From NCBI GenBank assembly GCA_004298045.1, contig SCRM01000021.1, positions 62,001 through 126,000 of the forward strand: a stretch of DNA of 64,000 nt, read 5' to 3'. The number at the start of each line of letters is the position of its first letter. The stretch's first letter is position 1. The position numbers and the translations under genes were made by a program. Below, piece after piece: positions 25,662 to 34,949 of the stretch. The notes beneath the pieces were generated by a model. That model was not told the DNA's origin. It saw only the letters and a list, made by a program, of their open reading frames with translations, and did no database searches. This stretch comes from Rhodanobacter sp. Lineage in GTDB: Bacteria; Pseudomonadota; Gammaproteobacteria; Xanthomonadales; Rhodanobacteraceae.

Positions 25662-28600
25662 ATGCGCCTGACCACGATCAAACTCGCTGGCTTCAAGTCC
25701 TTCGTCGACCCGACCACGTTGAACCTGCCGGCCAACATGACCGGCGTGGTGGGGCCGAACGGCTGCGGCAAATCCAACATCATCGACGCCATCCGCTGGG
25801 TGATGGGCGAAAGCGCGGCATCCCGCCTGCGCGGCGATTCGCTTACCGACGTGATCTTCTCCGGCTCCACCTCGCGCAAGCCGGTGGGACAGGCGACGGT
25901 GGAGCTGATCTTCGACAACGGCGACGGCACGGTGCAGGGCGAGTACGGCCAGTACGCCGAAATCTCGGTCAAGCGCCAGGTCACTCGCGACGGGCAATCC
26001 GCGTATTACTTGAATGGCGCGCGCTGCCGCCGACGCGACATCACCGACCTGTTTCTCGGTACCGGCCTCGGTCCGCGCAGCTACTCGATCATCGAGCAGG
26101 GGATGATTACCCAGATCATCGAGGCGCACCCCGAAGAACTGCGCACCCATCTGGAAGAAGCCGCCGGTATCTCCAAGTACAAAGAGCGCCGCAAGGAGAC
26201 GGAGAGCCGCATCAAGGCCACGCGCGAAAACCTCGATCGCGTGAAAGACGTGCGCGACGAGGTGGACAAACAGCTCGAACACCTGAACCGCCAGGCCCGT
26301 GCGGCCGAGCGCTGGAAAGCGCTGAAGGAGGAGCAGACACGCAAGGAAGGCGAGCTGCGCGCGCTCGAATACCGCGGCTTGAAACGCCAGCACGCAGGCG
26401 AGAGCGAAGGTCTTGCGACGGCGGAAACCGGGATCGAGAAGCAGCTTGCCCGCCAGCGCGAGATTGAAGCGCAGCTGGAAAGCATGCGCGAGCGCCATAC
26501 CGAAGCCAGCGAACATTTGAGCGCGGTGCAGGCCGACGTCTACAAGGTGGGCGCCGAGATTGCGCGGGTCGAGCAACAGGTTCGCTTCAACCGGGATACC
26601 GCCGAACGCCTGCAGCACAGCCAGGCGGAGGCGGAGCGCGAATTTGCCGAGCTTTCCGCGCAGGTCGACGGTGACCGCGAGCAGGCCGAAACCCTGCGCA
26701 CCGCACTGGCCGAAGGCGAACCGCGGCTGGAGACCTTGCAGCAATTGCAGGACGACACCGCCGAGGCGCAGCGCAGTGCGGACGCCAAGCTTGCCGATTG
26801 GCAGCAGCGCTGGGACGCGCACACGCGCACCGCCGGCGAGTCGAGCCGTGCCGCCGAGGTGGAGCGCACCAAGCTCAACTATCTCGATCGGCAGTCGCTC
26901 GACCTCGCCAAACGGCGCGAAACGCTCGAGGCCGAGCAGCGCGCCACCGACTTTGCCGCGCTCGAAGCCGAAGCCGAACGCATGGCGGGTGAGCACGACA
27001 CCCAGCGCGAAAAGCTCGAAACCCTCGGCGCCATGCTCGATCAGCACAAGACCAGCTATGAGCAGGTTGTCGATCAGGAGCGGCAACTGCAGTCCACGTT
27101 GAACGACGCGCGTTCGCAATTGCAAACCTCGCGCGGTCGTTTGTCCTCACTCGAGGCCTTGCAGCACGCCGCGCTCGGGCAGGAGGAAAGCCCGGCCAAC
27201 CAGTGGCTGGCGAAGCTCGGCCTTGGCCAGGCGCAGCGCCTTGGCGAGGCACTGCAAGTTGCAGCCGGCTGGGAAACCGCGGTGGAAACCGTATTGGCGG
27301 CCCTGATCGACGGCGTGTTGATCGATGACGTCCATGCCGTTGCCGGCGAGCTGTCGGGCTTGCACGATGCCGACATCGCCCTGCTCGACAGCGCGCACGG
27401 TGGTGCCGGCGCCGATGGCACACTGGCGGCGCAGGTACGCGGCCCGGCGGCGGCGTTGCGCCTGCTTGGCAAGGTGCAAACCGCGGCCACGCTGGACGCG
27501 GCCCGCCAGCGCTGCGCCACGCTGGGCGATGGCGAATCCGTCATCACCCAGGGCGGCGAATGGCTTGGCCCAGGCTGGGCGCGTGTGCGCCGGGCGCAAG
27601 GCAACCAGGTCGGCGTGCTCGCCCGCGAGCGCGAGATTCGCCAGTTGACCGACGAGGTCGCGCTGCTCGACGCGCGCATCGAGGCGACCACCGGTGAGCT
27701 GGAGGACCTGCGCACGCGCAAGTTCGAAGCCGAACGCGCGCGCGACGACACCCAGCGCGAGCTGTACAACGCGCATCGCCGTGCCTCCGAGCTGGCCGGC
27801 CAGTTGCAAAGCCAGCGCGGCAAACTGGAAACCATGCGGGCACGCAGCGAAAAGGTCACCGCCGACGTGGCTGCGATCGCCGCGCAGATCGACGAGCTGC
27901 AGGCGCAAACGCGCGAGGCCCGTGCGCAACTGGATGCGTCGGTTGGCCACATGGGTGACCTCGAAGACCGGCGCCGCGAGCTGGAAAACGAGCGTCGTGC
28001 CCTGCTTGAAGCCCGCGAAGAAGCGCGCATGAACGCGCGCGACGCCGCCGACCAGGCGCACACGCTGGCGTTGTCGCTGGAATCCAAGCGTTCCGCGCGC
28101 GCCTCGCTTGAACAATCCCTGGCGCGGATGGACACCCAGTTGCGCCAGATCGACGCGCGGCGGCAGGCGATTGCCGAGCAGCTGGCAGCCGGCACCGACC
28201 CCATTGCCGAGCTCGAAGCCGAGCGGCAAACCTATCTTGATCAGCGTCTGCTGGTGGACAAGCAACTGGTCGATGCCCGTCGCGCACTGGAGGAGTCCGA
28301 TCTCGCCTTCCGCCAGCTCGAACAGCGTCGCCAGCTGGCCGAGCAGGAGCTTGCCGGGCTGCGCGAAAGCCTCTCCGAAAAGCGCCTCGCCGCACAGGCG
28401 CTGCAGTTGCGCGCCCAGCAATTGGCCGAAGCCATCAGCGCCGCGGGTCTCGATCTGGAAACCCTGCTGGCGGAACTGGCCGAGGAGGTCGATGCCACGC
28501 AGTGGAAACAACAGCTCGACGAGCTTGCCGGCAAGATCACCCGGCTGGAGCCGGTGAACCTTGCCGCGATCCAGGAGCACGCCGAGAAGAGCGAGCGCAA

Positions 28601-29162
28601 GACTTATCTCGACAACCAGCTTGCCGACCTCACCAGCGCGATGGAAACGCTCGAAGGCGCCATCAAGAAGATCGACCGTGAAACCCGCCAGCGCTTCAAG
28701 GAAACCTTCGACAAGGTCAACGCCGGCATCCAGGAGCTGTTCCCGCGCCTGTTCGGCGGCGGCCACGCCTATCTCGAGCTCACTGGCGACGACCTGCTCG
28801 ACACCGGTGTGGCGATCATGGCGCGCCCGCCGGGCAAGCGGCCCTCCAACATCTCGCTGCTCTCTGGCGGCGAGAAAGCACTCACCGCCGTGGCGTTGGT
28901 GTTCTCCATCTTCAACCTGAACCCGGCGCCGTTCTGCCTGCTGGATGAGGTGGATGCGCCGCTGGACGAGGCCAACGTGGGCCGTTTCTCCAACATGGTG
29001 CGCGAGATGAGCGAGAAGGTGCAGTTCATCTTCATCAGCCACAACAAGGCCGCAATGGAAGTGGCCAACCAGCTGTGCGGCGTGACCATGCGCGAGCCTG
29101 GCGTATCGCGTCTGGTGCAGGTGGATCTGGCGGAAGCGGCTAAACTTGCCGGTACGGCCTGA
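25662..29162 (+). CDS. smc: Chromosome segregation ATPase SMC
   Basis: 1166 aa. The head is split between the ends: Walker A GPNGCGKSNIIDA near residue 32, and the C-terminal signature LLSGGEKALTAVAL with Walker B FCLLDEVDAPLDEAN near 1110. Between them are two long coiled coils flanking a hinge at about residues 505-640, including GVLIDDVHAVAGELSG and EWLGPGWARVRR. SMC with ScpA and ScpB forms the bacterial condensin; both partner genes lie within 9 kb (32.1-33.8 kb) on the other strand. zipA follows 48 bases downstream. Confidence 0.97.
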   Translation: MRLTTIKLAGFKSFVDPTTLNLPANMTGVVGPNGCGKSNIIDAIRWVMGESAASRLRGDSLTDVIFSGSTSRKPVGQATVELIFDNGDGTVQGEYGQYAEISVKRQVTRDGQSAYYLNGARCRRRDITDLFLGTGLGPRSYSIIEQGMITQIIEAHPEELRTHLEEAAGISKYKERRKETESRIKATRENLDRVKDVRDEVDKQLEHLNRQARAAERWKALKEEQTRKEGELRALEYRGLKRQHAGESEGLATAETGIEKQLARQREIEAQLESMRERHTEASEHLSAVQADVYKVGAEIARVEQQVRFNRDTAERLQHSQAEAEREFAELSAQVDGDREQAETLRTALAEGEPRLETLQQLQDDTAEAQRSADAKLADWQQRWDAHTRTAGESSRAAEVERTKLNYLDRQSLDLAKRRETLEAEQRATDFAALEAEAERMAGEHDTQREKLETLGAMLDQHKTSYEQVVDQERQLQSTLNDARSQLQTSRGRLSSLEALQHAALGQEESPANQWLAKLGLGQAQRLGEALQVAAGWETAVETVLAALIDGVLIDDVHAVAGELSGLHDADIALLDSAHGGAGADGTLAAQVRGPAAALRLLGKVQTAATLDAARQRCATLGDGESVITQGGEWLGPGWARVRRAQGNQVGVLAREREIRQLTDEVALLDARIEATTGELEDLRTRKFEAERARDDTQRELYNAHRRASELAGQLQSQRGKLETMRARSEKVTADVAAIAAQIDELQAQTREARAQLDASVGHMGDLEDRRRELENERRALLEAREEARMNARDAADQAHTLALSLESKRSARASLEQSLARMDTQLRQIDARRQAIAEQLAAGTDPIAELEAERQTYLDQRLLVDKQLVDARRALEESDLAFRQLEQRRQLAEQELAGLRESLSEKRLAAQALQLRAQQLAEAISAAGLDLETLLAELAEEVDATQWKQQLDELAGKITRLEPVNLAAIQEHAEKSERKTYLDNQLADLTSAMETLEGAIKKIDRETRQRFKETFDKVNAGIQELFPRLFGGGHAYLELTGDDLLDTGVAIMARPPGKRPSNISLLSGGEKALTAVALVFSIFNLNPAPFCLLDEVDAPLDEANVGRFSNMVREMSEKVQFIFISHNKAAMEVANQLCGVTMREPGVSRLVQVDLAEAAKLAGTA

Positions 29163-29210
29163 ACGTGACCCCGGTCACGCACTCGCCTCGAATGAGATAA
29201 GGAGCGAACC

Positions 29211-30269
29211 ATGACGCTGCAACCGATGCTTGCCTTGGCATGGAACCCCGCGGTTGGGCTGCCGTTGCTCATCATCGGCATCGTCGTGCTGGCATTGATC
29301 TGGCTGTTTGGTGGGCCGAAGAAGGCGCAACAGGGGCGCCGTCGCCCGGAAGCGGGCCAGGGCACGCACACCGCCGAGCGGTTCGAACCCACGCTGGGCG
29401 GGCAAAGTGAATCGGAGGGGGGCAGGACGGATGGCCTGTCGTTCTCGGCCACCGACAGCCTCGATCCTGTTGCGCCACCGGCTGCGCAACCGCCCCATCA
29501 AGGCGAGCTCGACGTCGGCCTGCGCGAAGAGCTTGAACGCTTGAGCACCACGTTGGCGAGCGAACACAAGCCGGCCACCCCGCGCAGCAGCCGGCTGGCC
29601 GGGCAGGCCGCGGCCATCGTCGACGCGTTGCGCGCGCCGCGGAAGGGTGAGCCGACCATTGGCAATCTCGATGCCGCCGCTGCGGGCGAGCCCGTCGGAC
29701 CGTCACCGCTGGCTTCCCCGTCCGTGACCCCGCCACTGGCCGCGGCACCGGCGCAACCCCCGCAACCGGCCGCACCGCGAATGCCGCCACGCTCCGACCT
29801 GGGGCGCCGCCCGTCCCAATGGACGGTTGAACGAATCGTCACCTTGTTTGTCGTCGCGCGCGAGGGCGCCAGCTTCAACGGCGCCGATCTGGTCGTTGCC
29901 GCGGAAAAGGCCGGGCTGGAGTTTGGCGACATGGGCATCTACCACCGCCTTGTGGACGGCAAGCGCGACCAAGGCCCGATTTTCAGTGTGGCCAACATGC
30001 TGAAGCCTGGCAGCTTCGATCTCGCCCGCATCGACACGTTGCGCACGCCTGGCCTGAGCTTTTTCATGACCTTGCCGGCACCGCTGCCCGCACTCGATGC
30101 CTGGGACACCATGCTGCCCACGGCGCAACGCCTGGCCGAGCTGCTGGATGGCCAGGTGCTGGACGAGGAACGCAATGCTCTGGGACGCCAGCGCATTGCC
30201 CACATCCGCGACGAATTGCGGGGTTGGGATCGCGACCACGAAGGCAAAGAGATCCACATCGGACACTGA
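29211..30269 (+). CDS. zipA: Cell division protein ZipA
   Basis: 352 aa (E. coli 328). An N-terminal membrane anchor at about residues 15-33 (VGLPLLIIGIVVLALIWLF) precedes a Pro/Gln-rich flexible linker and a C-terminal FtsZ-binding domain (about residues 200-350) beginning QWTVERIVTLFVVAREGASFNG with GLEFGDMGIYHR and PGLSFFMTLP. It anchors FtsZ to the inner membrane. Ribosome-binding site AAGGAG. In many relatives ligA follows zipA; here the strand changes and no ligase gene is present. Confidence 0.93.
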   Translation: MTLQPMLALAWNPAVGLPLLIIGIVVLALIWLFGGPKKAQQGRRRPEAGQGTHTAERFEPTLGGQSESEGGRTDGLSFSATDSLDPVAPPAAQPPHQGELDVGLREELERLSTTLASEHKPATPRSSRLAGQAAAIVDALRAPRKGEPTIGNLDAAAAGEPVGPSPLASPSVTPPLAAAPAQPPQPAAPRMPPRSDLGRRPSQWTVERIVTLFVVAREGASFNGADLVVAAEKAGLEFGDMGIYHRLVDGKRDQGPIFSVANMLKPGSFDLARIDTLRTPGLSFFMTLPAPLPALDAWDTMLPTAQRLAELLDGQVLDEERNALGRQRIAHIRDELRGWDRDHEGKEIHIGH

Positions 30270-30388
30270 TGCGGGCGTTGCGGGTGGCGAGCATCCACGG
30301 CAACAGCCGTTCGTGCTGGGCTCGCCGCAAGCTGTGAAGCCATCGGCCGGGCGGTGTTGTCGTGCCGGCTGAGCCTGGCTCCGTTACC

Positions 30389-30727
30389 TCACACGATCGC
30401 CAGTACCGCCTCCGGCGGTCGGCCGATAACCGCCTTGCCGTTGGCGACCACGATCGGGCGTTCAATCAGGATCGGGTGTGCAAGCATGGCGGCAATGAGC
30501 GCGTCGTCATCGAGCGCCGGGTCGGCCAGGCCGAGCTCCTGATAGATCGCCTCGCCCGTGCGCAACAATCCGCGCGGCGTCATGCCGAGCAGTTGCAGCA
30601 GATGCCTGAGTCCGGCGGCATCGGGCGGAGTGTCGAGATAATTCACCACTTCGACCTCGCGGCCCGCGAGCAGCGCGAGGGTGGCGCGCGACTTGCTGCA
30701 GCGGGGGTTGTGGTAGATGCGGATCAT
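30389..30727 (-). CDS. arsC: ArsC-family glutaredoxin-type arsenate reductase
   Basis: 112 aa (E. coli YfgD 119, plasmid ArsC 141). Thioredoxin-like fold with the single catalytic Cys in YHNPRCSKSRATL and the basic residues of the ERPIVV...IGRP region that bind the oxyanion. It could reduce arsenate with glutathione/glutaredoxin, or be a YfgD-like protein of undefined substrate. No arsR or arsB is nearby, which argues against a dedicated arsenic operon. Its start overlaps the end of rluB. Confidence 0.85.
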   Translation of the reverse strand: MIRIYHNPRCSKSRATLALLAGREVEVVNYLDTPPDAAGLRHLLQLLGMTPRGLLRTGEAIYQELGLADPALDDDALIAAMLAHPILIERPIVVANGKAVIGRPPEAVLAIV

Positions 30728-32100
30728 CAGCGGTTGCCGGAACGGTTGCCGCCGCGTCCGTGCGGACGTCCACCGCCAGGGCGACCACCGCCGAACGGCG
30801 GGCGATTGCCGCCCTGACCTTGCCCTTGTGGCCGCCCGCGGCCACCGCGGTTGCCGGCGCCGGCCGGGCGATTGCCGGCGTGGTAGCCGGCAAAGCCGGT
30901 GTGCGGGCCACCCGCGGCAGCGCCCGGGGCGCCGGGCCCGCCGCGGCGTTTGCCATGGGCTGCCGCGGCGCCGTCGCGGGTGTCGCCGGCAAACCAGGTG
31001 CGCACCGAGGGCAGCTCCTGACCGGGGGCAACGCCGCGGCGATTCTTCTTGCGTGGACCGCCGGTCGGACGCTCGGGCAGGGCGACGTTGCCGTTCACCT
31101 CGCGGCCGGGTTTGCGCGGTTTCTGGCGACCGCGCGGCGCATCCACGCGAATGCGGTCAAAGGCGCGAATCTCGCGTGCCTCGTCCTGGTAACCAGCGCT
31201 CCAGGCACTGGCGGCGCCTTGTTCCGGGCGGTATTCGGTGACATTGCGGTTGGCGCGGCGCTGGTGCAGGACCGCGCTCAAGGTGAGCACCGGCTGCGGA
31301 GCGCTGACTCCGCCGAGTTCACGCAGGCGCTTTACCGCTTCTTCGTCGAGCGCCTCGCAATCGCCGCGGCGCAGCGTACGCGGCAGCTCGACGCCGCCGT
31401 AGCGGATGCGCTTGAGCCGGCTGACCAGGAAACCCTGTGAATCCCACAGGCGGCGCACTTCGCGGTTGCGGCCCTCACGGATGACCACGCGGAACCAGCT
31501 GTGGCTGCCACCGCGGCTGATGACGCCGATCTCGTCGAACCGCGCCGGGCCGTCTTCAAGGTCGATCCCGGCCTTGAGCTTTTCGATTACTTCGTCCGGC
31601 ACCTCGCCGTGCACGCGGCACAGATATTCGCGTTCCACGCCGGCCTTGGGGTGCATCAGCGCGTTGGCCAGCTCGCCGTCGGTGGTGAGCAGCAGGATGC
31701 CGGTGGTGTTGATGTCGAGCCGGCCCACGGCCACCCAGCGCGCGCCCTTCAGACGCGGCAGCTGCTCGAACACGGTCGGGCGGCCTTCCGGGTCGTCCCG
31801 CGTGGTGAGCACGCCTTCGGGTTTGTGGTAGATCAGCACCTCGGCGTCGCTGCGGGTATCGGTGGCGACCACGAACTGCTTGCCGTCGACCACCACGCGG
31901 TCACCGGCATGCACACTGGTGCCGATCGTGGCCGGCGCGCCGTTCAACTCGATTTCGCCGGCCAGGATGCGTTGTTCGAGCATGCGGCGCGAACCGAGGC
32001 CGGCGTTGGCCAGCACCTTGTGCAGGCGTTCTTCGAGCGGAGCAGCGTCGCTGGCGGGCGCGCGCTTCAGGGACAGGATGGATTTTTGCGGCGCAGTCAT
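30727..32100 (-). CDS. rluB: 23S rRNA pseudouridine(2605) synthase RluB with long basic tail
   Basis: 457 aa, far longer than E. coli RluB (291). An S4 domain (about residues 22-75, LHKVLANAGLGSRRMLEQ) precedes the RsuA/RluB catalytic domain with VGRLDINTTGILLLTTDG (catalytic Asp) and EGRNREVRRLWDSQGF. From about residue 300 the chain is low-complexity: Arg/Gly/Asn/Pro-rich, ending in RGG-like repeats (GGGRPGGGRPHGRGGNRSG). The family enzyme modifies U2605. The order scpA-scpB-rluB is conserved in many bacteria; the tail resembles RNA-binding extensions in this lineage. Confidence 0.93.
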   Translation of the reverse strand: MTAPQKSILSLKRAPASDAAPLEERLHKVLANAGLGSRRMLEQRILAGEIELNGAPATIGTSVHAGDRVVVDGKQFVVATDTRSDAEVLIYHKPEGVLTTRDDPEGRPTVFEQLPRLKGARWVAVGRLDINTTGILLLTTDGELANALMHPKAGVEREYLCRVHGEVPDEVIEKLKAGIDLEDGPARFDEIGVISRGGSHSWFRVVIREGRNREVRRLWDSQGFLVSRLKRIRYGGVELPRTLRRGDCEALDEEAVKRLRELGGVSAPQPVLTLSAVLHQRRANRNVTEYRPEQGAASAWSAGYQDEAREIRAFDRIRVDAPRGRQKPRKPGREVNGNVALPERPTGGPRKKNRRGVAPGQELPSVRTWFAGDTRDGAAAAHGKRRGGPGAPGAAAGGPHTGFAGYHAGNRPAGAGNRGGRGRPQGQGQGGNRPPFGGGRPGGGRPHGRGGNRSGNR

Positions 32101-32112
32101 GCGCGGTACTCC

Positions 32113-32886
32113 TCAGGGATTCGGTGCGTCGCCGTCGGTAACGGCGTCCGGCGCGGCGGTTGCCGTCTCGGCAACCGGGGGTTCTGGTTCGGTAGTGGCT
32201 GCGTCGTCTGGCGCAGTGGCTACGGTGTCGGGTTCGCTTTCGATTGCCAGCGGGTTGGCCGGTGCGGCCAGTGCAGCGGCCGTGGCCTCGGGGTCGATCG
32301 GCAGGTCCTTGATGACGCGCGGCGGCAGTGGCGTCTGGTCAAAGCCGAGTTGCGGGTCTTCCATGTCGCGGATTTCGGCCAGCGGCGGCAGCTCGTCCAG
32401 CGATTTCAGATTGAAGTAGTCGAGAAACGTGCGCGTGGTGCCGAACAGTGCCGGTTTGCCCGGTACGTCGCGGTAGCCGACGATGCGGATCCACTCGCGC
32501 TCTTCCAGCGTCTTGACGATGTTGGAGGACACCACGACGCCACGAATCTGTTCGATCTCCGGCCGCGTGATCGGTTGCCGGTAGGCGATCAGCGCCAGGG
32601 TTTCCAGCAGCGCGCGCGAGTAGCGGCTGGGTTTTTCGGTCCACATCTTCGCCACCCACGGGTGCACGTCGCGACGCACCTGGTAGCGAAAGCCGGAAGC
32701 CACCTCGATCAGCTCGACGCCGCGGCCGGCGCAATCGTCGACCAGGGACTCCAGCGCGCGGGCAATGTCCTCGCGGTCGACCTCGTCTCCTTCACCGAAC
32801 AGGTCGCCAAGCTGGGCCACGCTCAGTGGCTGGCTGGCGGCCAGCAAGGCGGCTTCGACGATGGGTTTGAGTTGTTCGCTCTGCAT
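32113..32886 (-). CDS. scpB: Segregation and condensation protein B
   Basis: 257 aa. Two winged-helix domains: KPIVEAALLAASQPLSVAQLGDLF at the start, and the family core YSRALLETLALIAYRQPITRPEIEQIRGV with FLDYFNLKSLDELPPL. The last 70 residues are an acidic, Ala-rich tail. ScpB dimers bind ScpA and the SMC head. It starts 16 bases after the scpA stop. Confidence 0.94.
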   Translation of the reverse strand: MQSEQLKPIVEAALLAASQPLSVAQLGDLFGEGDEVDREDIARALESLVDDCAGRGVELIEVASGFRYQVRRDVHPWVAKMWTEKPSRYSRALLETLALIAYRQPITRPEIEQIRGVVVSSNIVKTLEEREWIRIVGYRDVPGKPALFGTTRTFLDYFNLKSLDELPPLAEIRDMEDPQLGFDQTPLPPRVIKDLPIDPEATAAALAAPANPLAIESEPDTVATAPDDAATTEPEPPVAETATAAPDAVTDGDAPNP

Positions 32887-32902
32887 GGCTGTGCGTGTCG
32901 AT

Positions 32903-33847
32903 TCAAGGGGCGCCGTCGGAGGCCTGCGGGGTGTCGTAGGCCGGCTCGCCGGCTTCGTCGTCGGCGTCCGGCGCGGTATCGGTCATGCTGGCAGGATGCT
33001 GCACGCGCGCTTTCAGGTAGATCGGCGCAAGCGGAGCCTCCTGCACGATCTCGACCAGGAACTCCTTGGCGAGCTCAAGCATGGCGAGGAAGGTGACCAC
33101 TACGCCCAGGCGGCCTTCGCCCGGGTCGAACAAGGTCTCGAAACGATGGAAATCGGCGCCGTCGAGCTTGCCCAGCAGGTCGCCCATGCGCTGGCGCACG
33201 CTGAGCGCATCGCGCTTGATCGCATGGTGGCCGAACAGCTCGGAGCGGCGCAGGACATCCTTCAGTGCCAGCAGCATTTCGCGCAGTTCGAGCGGTGGCG
33301 GCAGGCGGATCACGTTGTGGTCGCCGGCATCGGCATGCACCGGCACGGTGTCGCGTTCGAGCCGGGGCAGGGACTCGATGTCCTCGGCGGCCTTCTTGAA
33401 GCGCTCGTATTCCTGCAGGCGGCGCACCAGTTCGGCGCGCGGGTCTTCCTCGAGGCCTTCCTCGGCCGGCGGTCGCGGCAGCAGCAGGCGCGACTTGATC
33501 TCGCCGAGGATCGCGGCCATCAGCAGGTATTCGGCCGCCAGCTCCAGCCGCATCACGTCGTGCATCATCTCGATGTACTGCATGTATTGGCGGGTGATCT
33601 CGGCAATCGGGATGTCGAGGATGTCGAGGTTCTGCCGGCGGATCAGGTACAGCAACAGGTCAAGCGGGCCTTCGAACTCTTCCAGGATCACTTCCAGCGC
33701 ATCCGGTGGGATGTACAGATCCTGCGGCATTTGCAGCACAGGTTCGCCACGCACGACTGCCAGCGGCATTTCCTGCTGCTGGGGTGGTGTCGCAGGGTTG
33801 TCCTGCGCAGCGACCGGGCCTTGCGGTCCGAGGGGTTCGGTGCTCAT
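32903..33847 (-). CDS. scpA: Segregation and condensation protein A
   Basis: 314 aa from the ATG at 33847 (a TTG one codon earlier is possible). Kleisin motifs: N-terminal FEGPLDLLLYLIRRQNLDILDIPIAEITRQY, then MRLELAAEYLLMAAILGEIKSRLLLP, and a C-terminal winged helix with VVVTFLAMLELAKEF. It bridges SMC heads with ScpB. First gene of scpA-scpB-rluB-arsC. Confidence 0.95.
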   Translation of the reverse strand: MSTEPLGPQGPVAAQDNPATPPQQQEMPLAVVRGEPVLQMPQDLYIPPDALEVILEEFEGPLDLLLYLIRRQNLDILDIPIAEITRQYMQYIEMMHDVMRLELAAEYLLMAAILGEIKSRLLLPRPPAEEGLEEDPRAELVRRLQEYERFKKAAEDIESLPRLERDTVPVHADAGDHNVIRLPPPLELREMLLALKDVLRRSELFGHHAIKRDALSVRQRMGDLLGKLDGADFHRFETLFDPGEGRLGVVVTFLAMLELAKEFLVEIVQEAPLAPIYLKARVQHPASMTDTAPDADDEAGEPAYDTPQASDGAP

Positions 33848-34534
33848 CAATGCGTGTCATTGGGCCGCATGGCGGCCGGCAAAACGTTCTGGTCCATCAA
33901 GGGCGAAACATTGGCCTGGTGACGACACCGCCGCGCCGTGTTCCAGCGCGGTGGCGACGCCAAAGCGGTGCTTCGGCAAAACGGTTGCACGCGATATCTG
34001 CGTGCCGACCCCGGCTTTCCCCTGTCACGGCCGGCAGGCCGCGCGCGCTTGCGGCGCGGCTGGCATGCGGTAGTTGCCACCATGGGCCGGCGCGCAGGCC
34101 GGTTGGGCATGACAGGAACTGGACAGTGCAGTGGCGAATCATGTCGCCGGCAAGTCGGAGCGATCGGCCCGAGACATCGTCGGGTGCCACTGCCGCCGGA
34201 AGCAACCGGCTGGCGTCTGGCTGTGGCACCACGTGTGGGGGAAGAGTAACGGGGTGCGGCGGTCAAGTCCAGCCATCACCGCGCTGGCGCACGGAAAGGA
34301 TTTCTTCGCCGAGTACAATTCGGGCTCTGTCGTGCCGGCACGGGGCGGTCGCGCAAAGGCGAGTGACCTGCAGCGTCGAAGTTGGCAAACCTGGGGCAAC
34401 ACGGCTCCCGGCAATTGGGCCGCCTTGCGGTCGGACGTGGTGGCACAACGCTTGCTTGGAACGCTTCATGGCGGTTTTTGCCGGCCACAACCACGGTGCA
34501 ACATATGACGGGCTTGGCCGACAAGGGGATACGA
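33848..34534. other. 687-base gene-free stretch between scpA and the PilZ gene
   Basis: This is the longest gap in the window. No reading frame looks conserved, and no tRNA is present. Visible features are GC-rich dyads such as CCGCGC/GCGCGG around 33930-33950 and a TACAAT -10-like box at 34314. The last 210 bases would form an unusually long leader for the PilZ gene; a cyclic-di-GMP riboswitch was looked for and not recognised. Confidence 0.5.
34314..34319 (+). promoter_or_regulatory. Candidate -10 box for the PilZ gene
   Basis: TACAAT matches the sigma-70 -10 consensus at five of six positions; no good -35 is seen at 16-18 bases upstream. If used, it gives a leader of about 210 bases. Confidence 0.4.
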
Positions 34535-34897
34535 ATGGCAAAGGACGACAACAAGCCCGGCAGCGAAGCCGAACACCTGCGACCGGCGCGCATGCAGATC
34601 GAGACCACGGTGCTGATGAGCCGCGGCGTCGCATCCCATCCGACCGAGCTGGTCGACATCTCGGCCACCGGCGCCCTGCTGCGGCGGCCGTTGGGATGGG
34701 AAGGCGAAGTGGGCCAGACCTGGCTGCTCGACATGATTTTCGGCAGTGACCTGCACATCCATCTGGAAGCGCAGGTGGCGCGCATTGCCGACCATCACCT
34801 CGGCTTTTCCTACGTGGCGATCCCCGAGGACAAGCAGGTGCCATTGTGGAACCTGCTCGGCGGCTACGCCGACATCCTCGAACTTTGGAAGGATTGA
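34535..34897 (+). CDS. PilZ-domain protein
   Basis: 120 aa, a single PilZ domain. The second ligand motif is clear (LVDISATGALLRR, D-x-S-x-x-G), whereas the N-terminal arginine motif reads RPAR rather than the usual RxxxR, so cyclic-di-GMP binding is uncertain. Length and architecture fit stand-alone PilZ adaptors of motility or pilus systems. Start chosen behind AAGGGG; longer in-frame versions upstream lack conservation. A terminator follows. It converges with fadD. Confidence 0.82.
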   Translation: MAKDDNKPGSEAEHLRPARMQIETTVLMSRGVASHPTELVDISATGALLRRPLGWEGEVGQTWLLDMIFGSDLHIHLEAQVARIADHHLGFSYVAIPEDKQVPLWNLLGGYADILELWKD

Positions 34898-34915
34898 ACC
34901 GCCGCGCGTCCCCGA

Positions 34916-34949
34916 GCGGCGGGTTGTCGTGGATTAACCCGCCGCTTTT
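34916..34949 (+). terminator. Intrinsic terminator of the PilZ gene
   Basis: The arms GCGGCGGGTT (34916-34925) and AACCCGCCGC (34936-34945) are perfect complements with a 10-base loop, followed by TTTT. The element overlaps the last codon of the converging fadD. Confidence 0.75.

Noticed and set aside
34322-34425. Start GGGCTCTGT just after a TACAAT box recalls 4.5S SRP RNA
   Set aside because: The conserved SRP core (GGAAGNAGCAGCC and its partner) is absent, so no RNA gene is called.
34320-34534. Possible cyclic-di-GMP (GEMM) riboswitch before the PilZ gene, prompted by CGCAAAG and GGCAAACC pieces
   Set aside because: The two pieces are in the wrong order and the surrounding GEMM core and tetraloop receptor pattern are missing.
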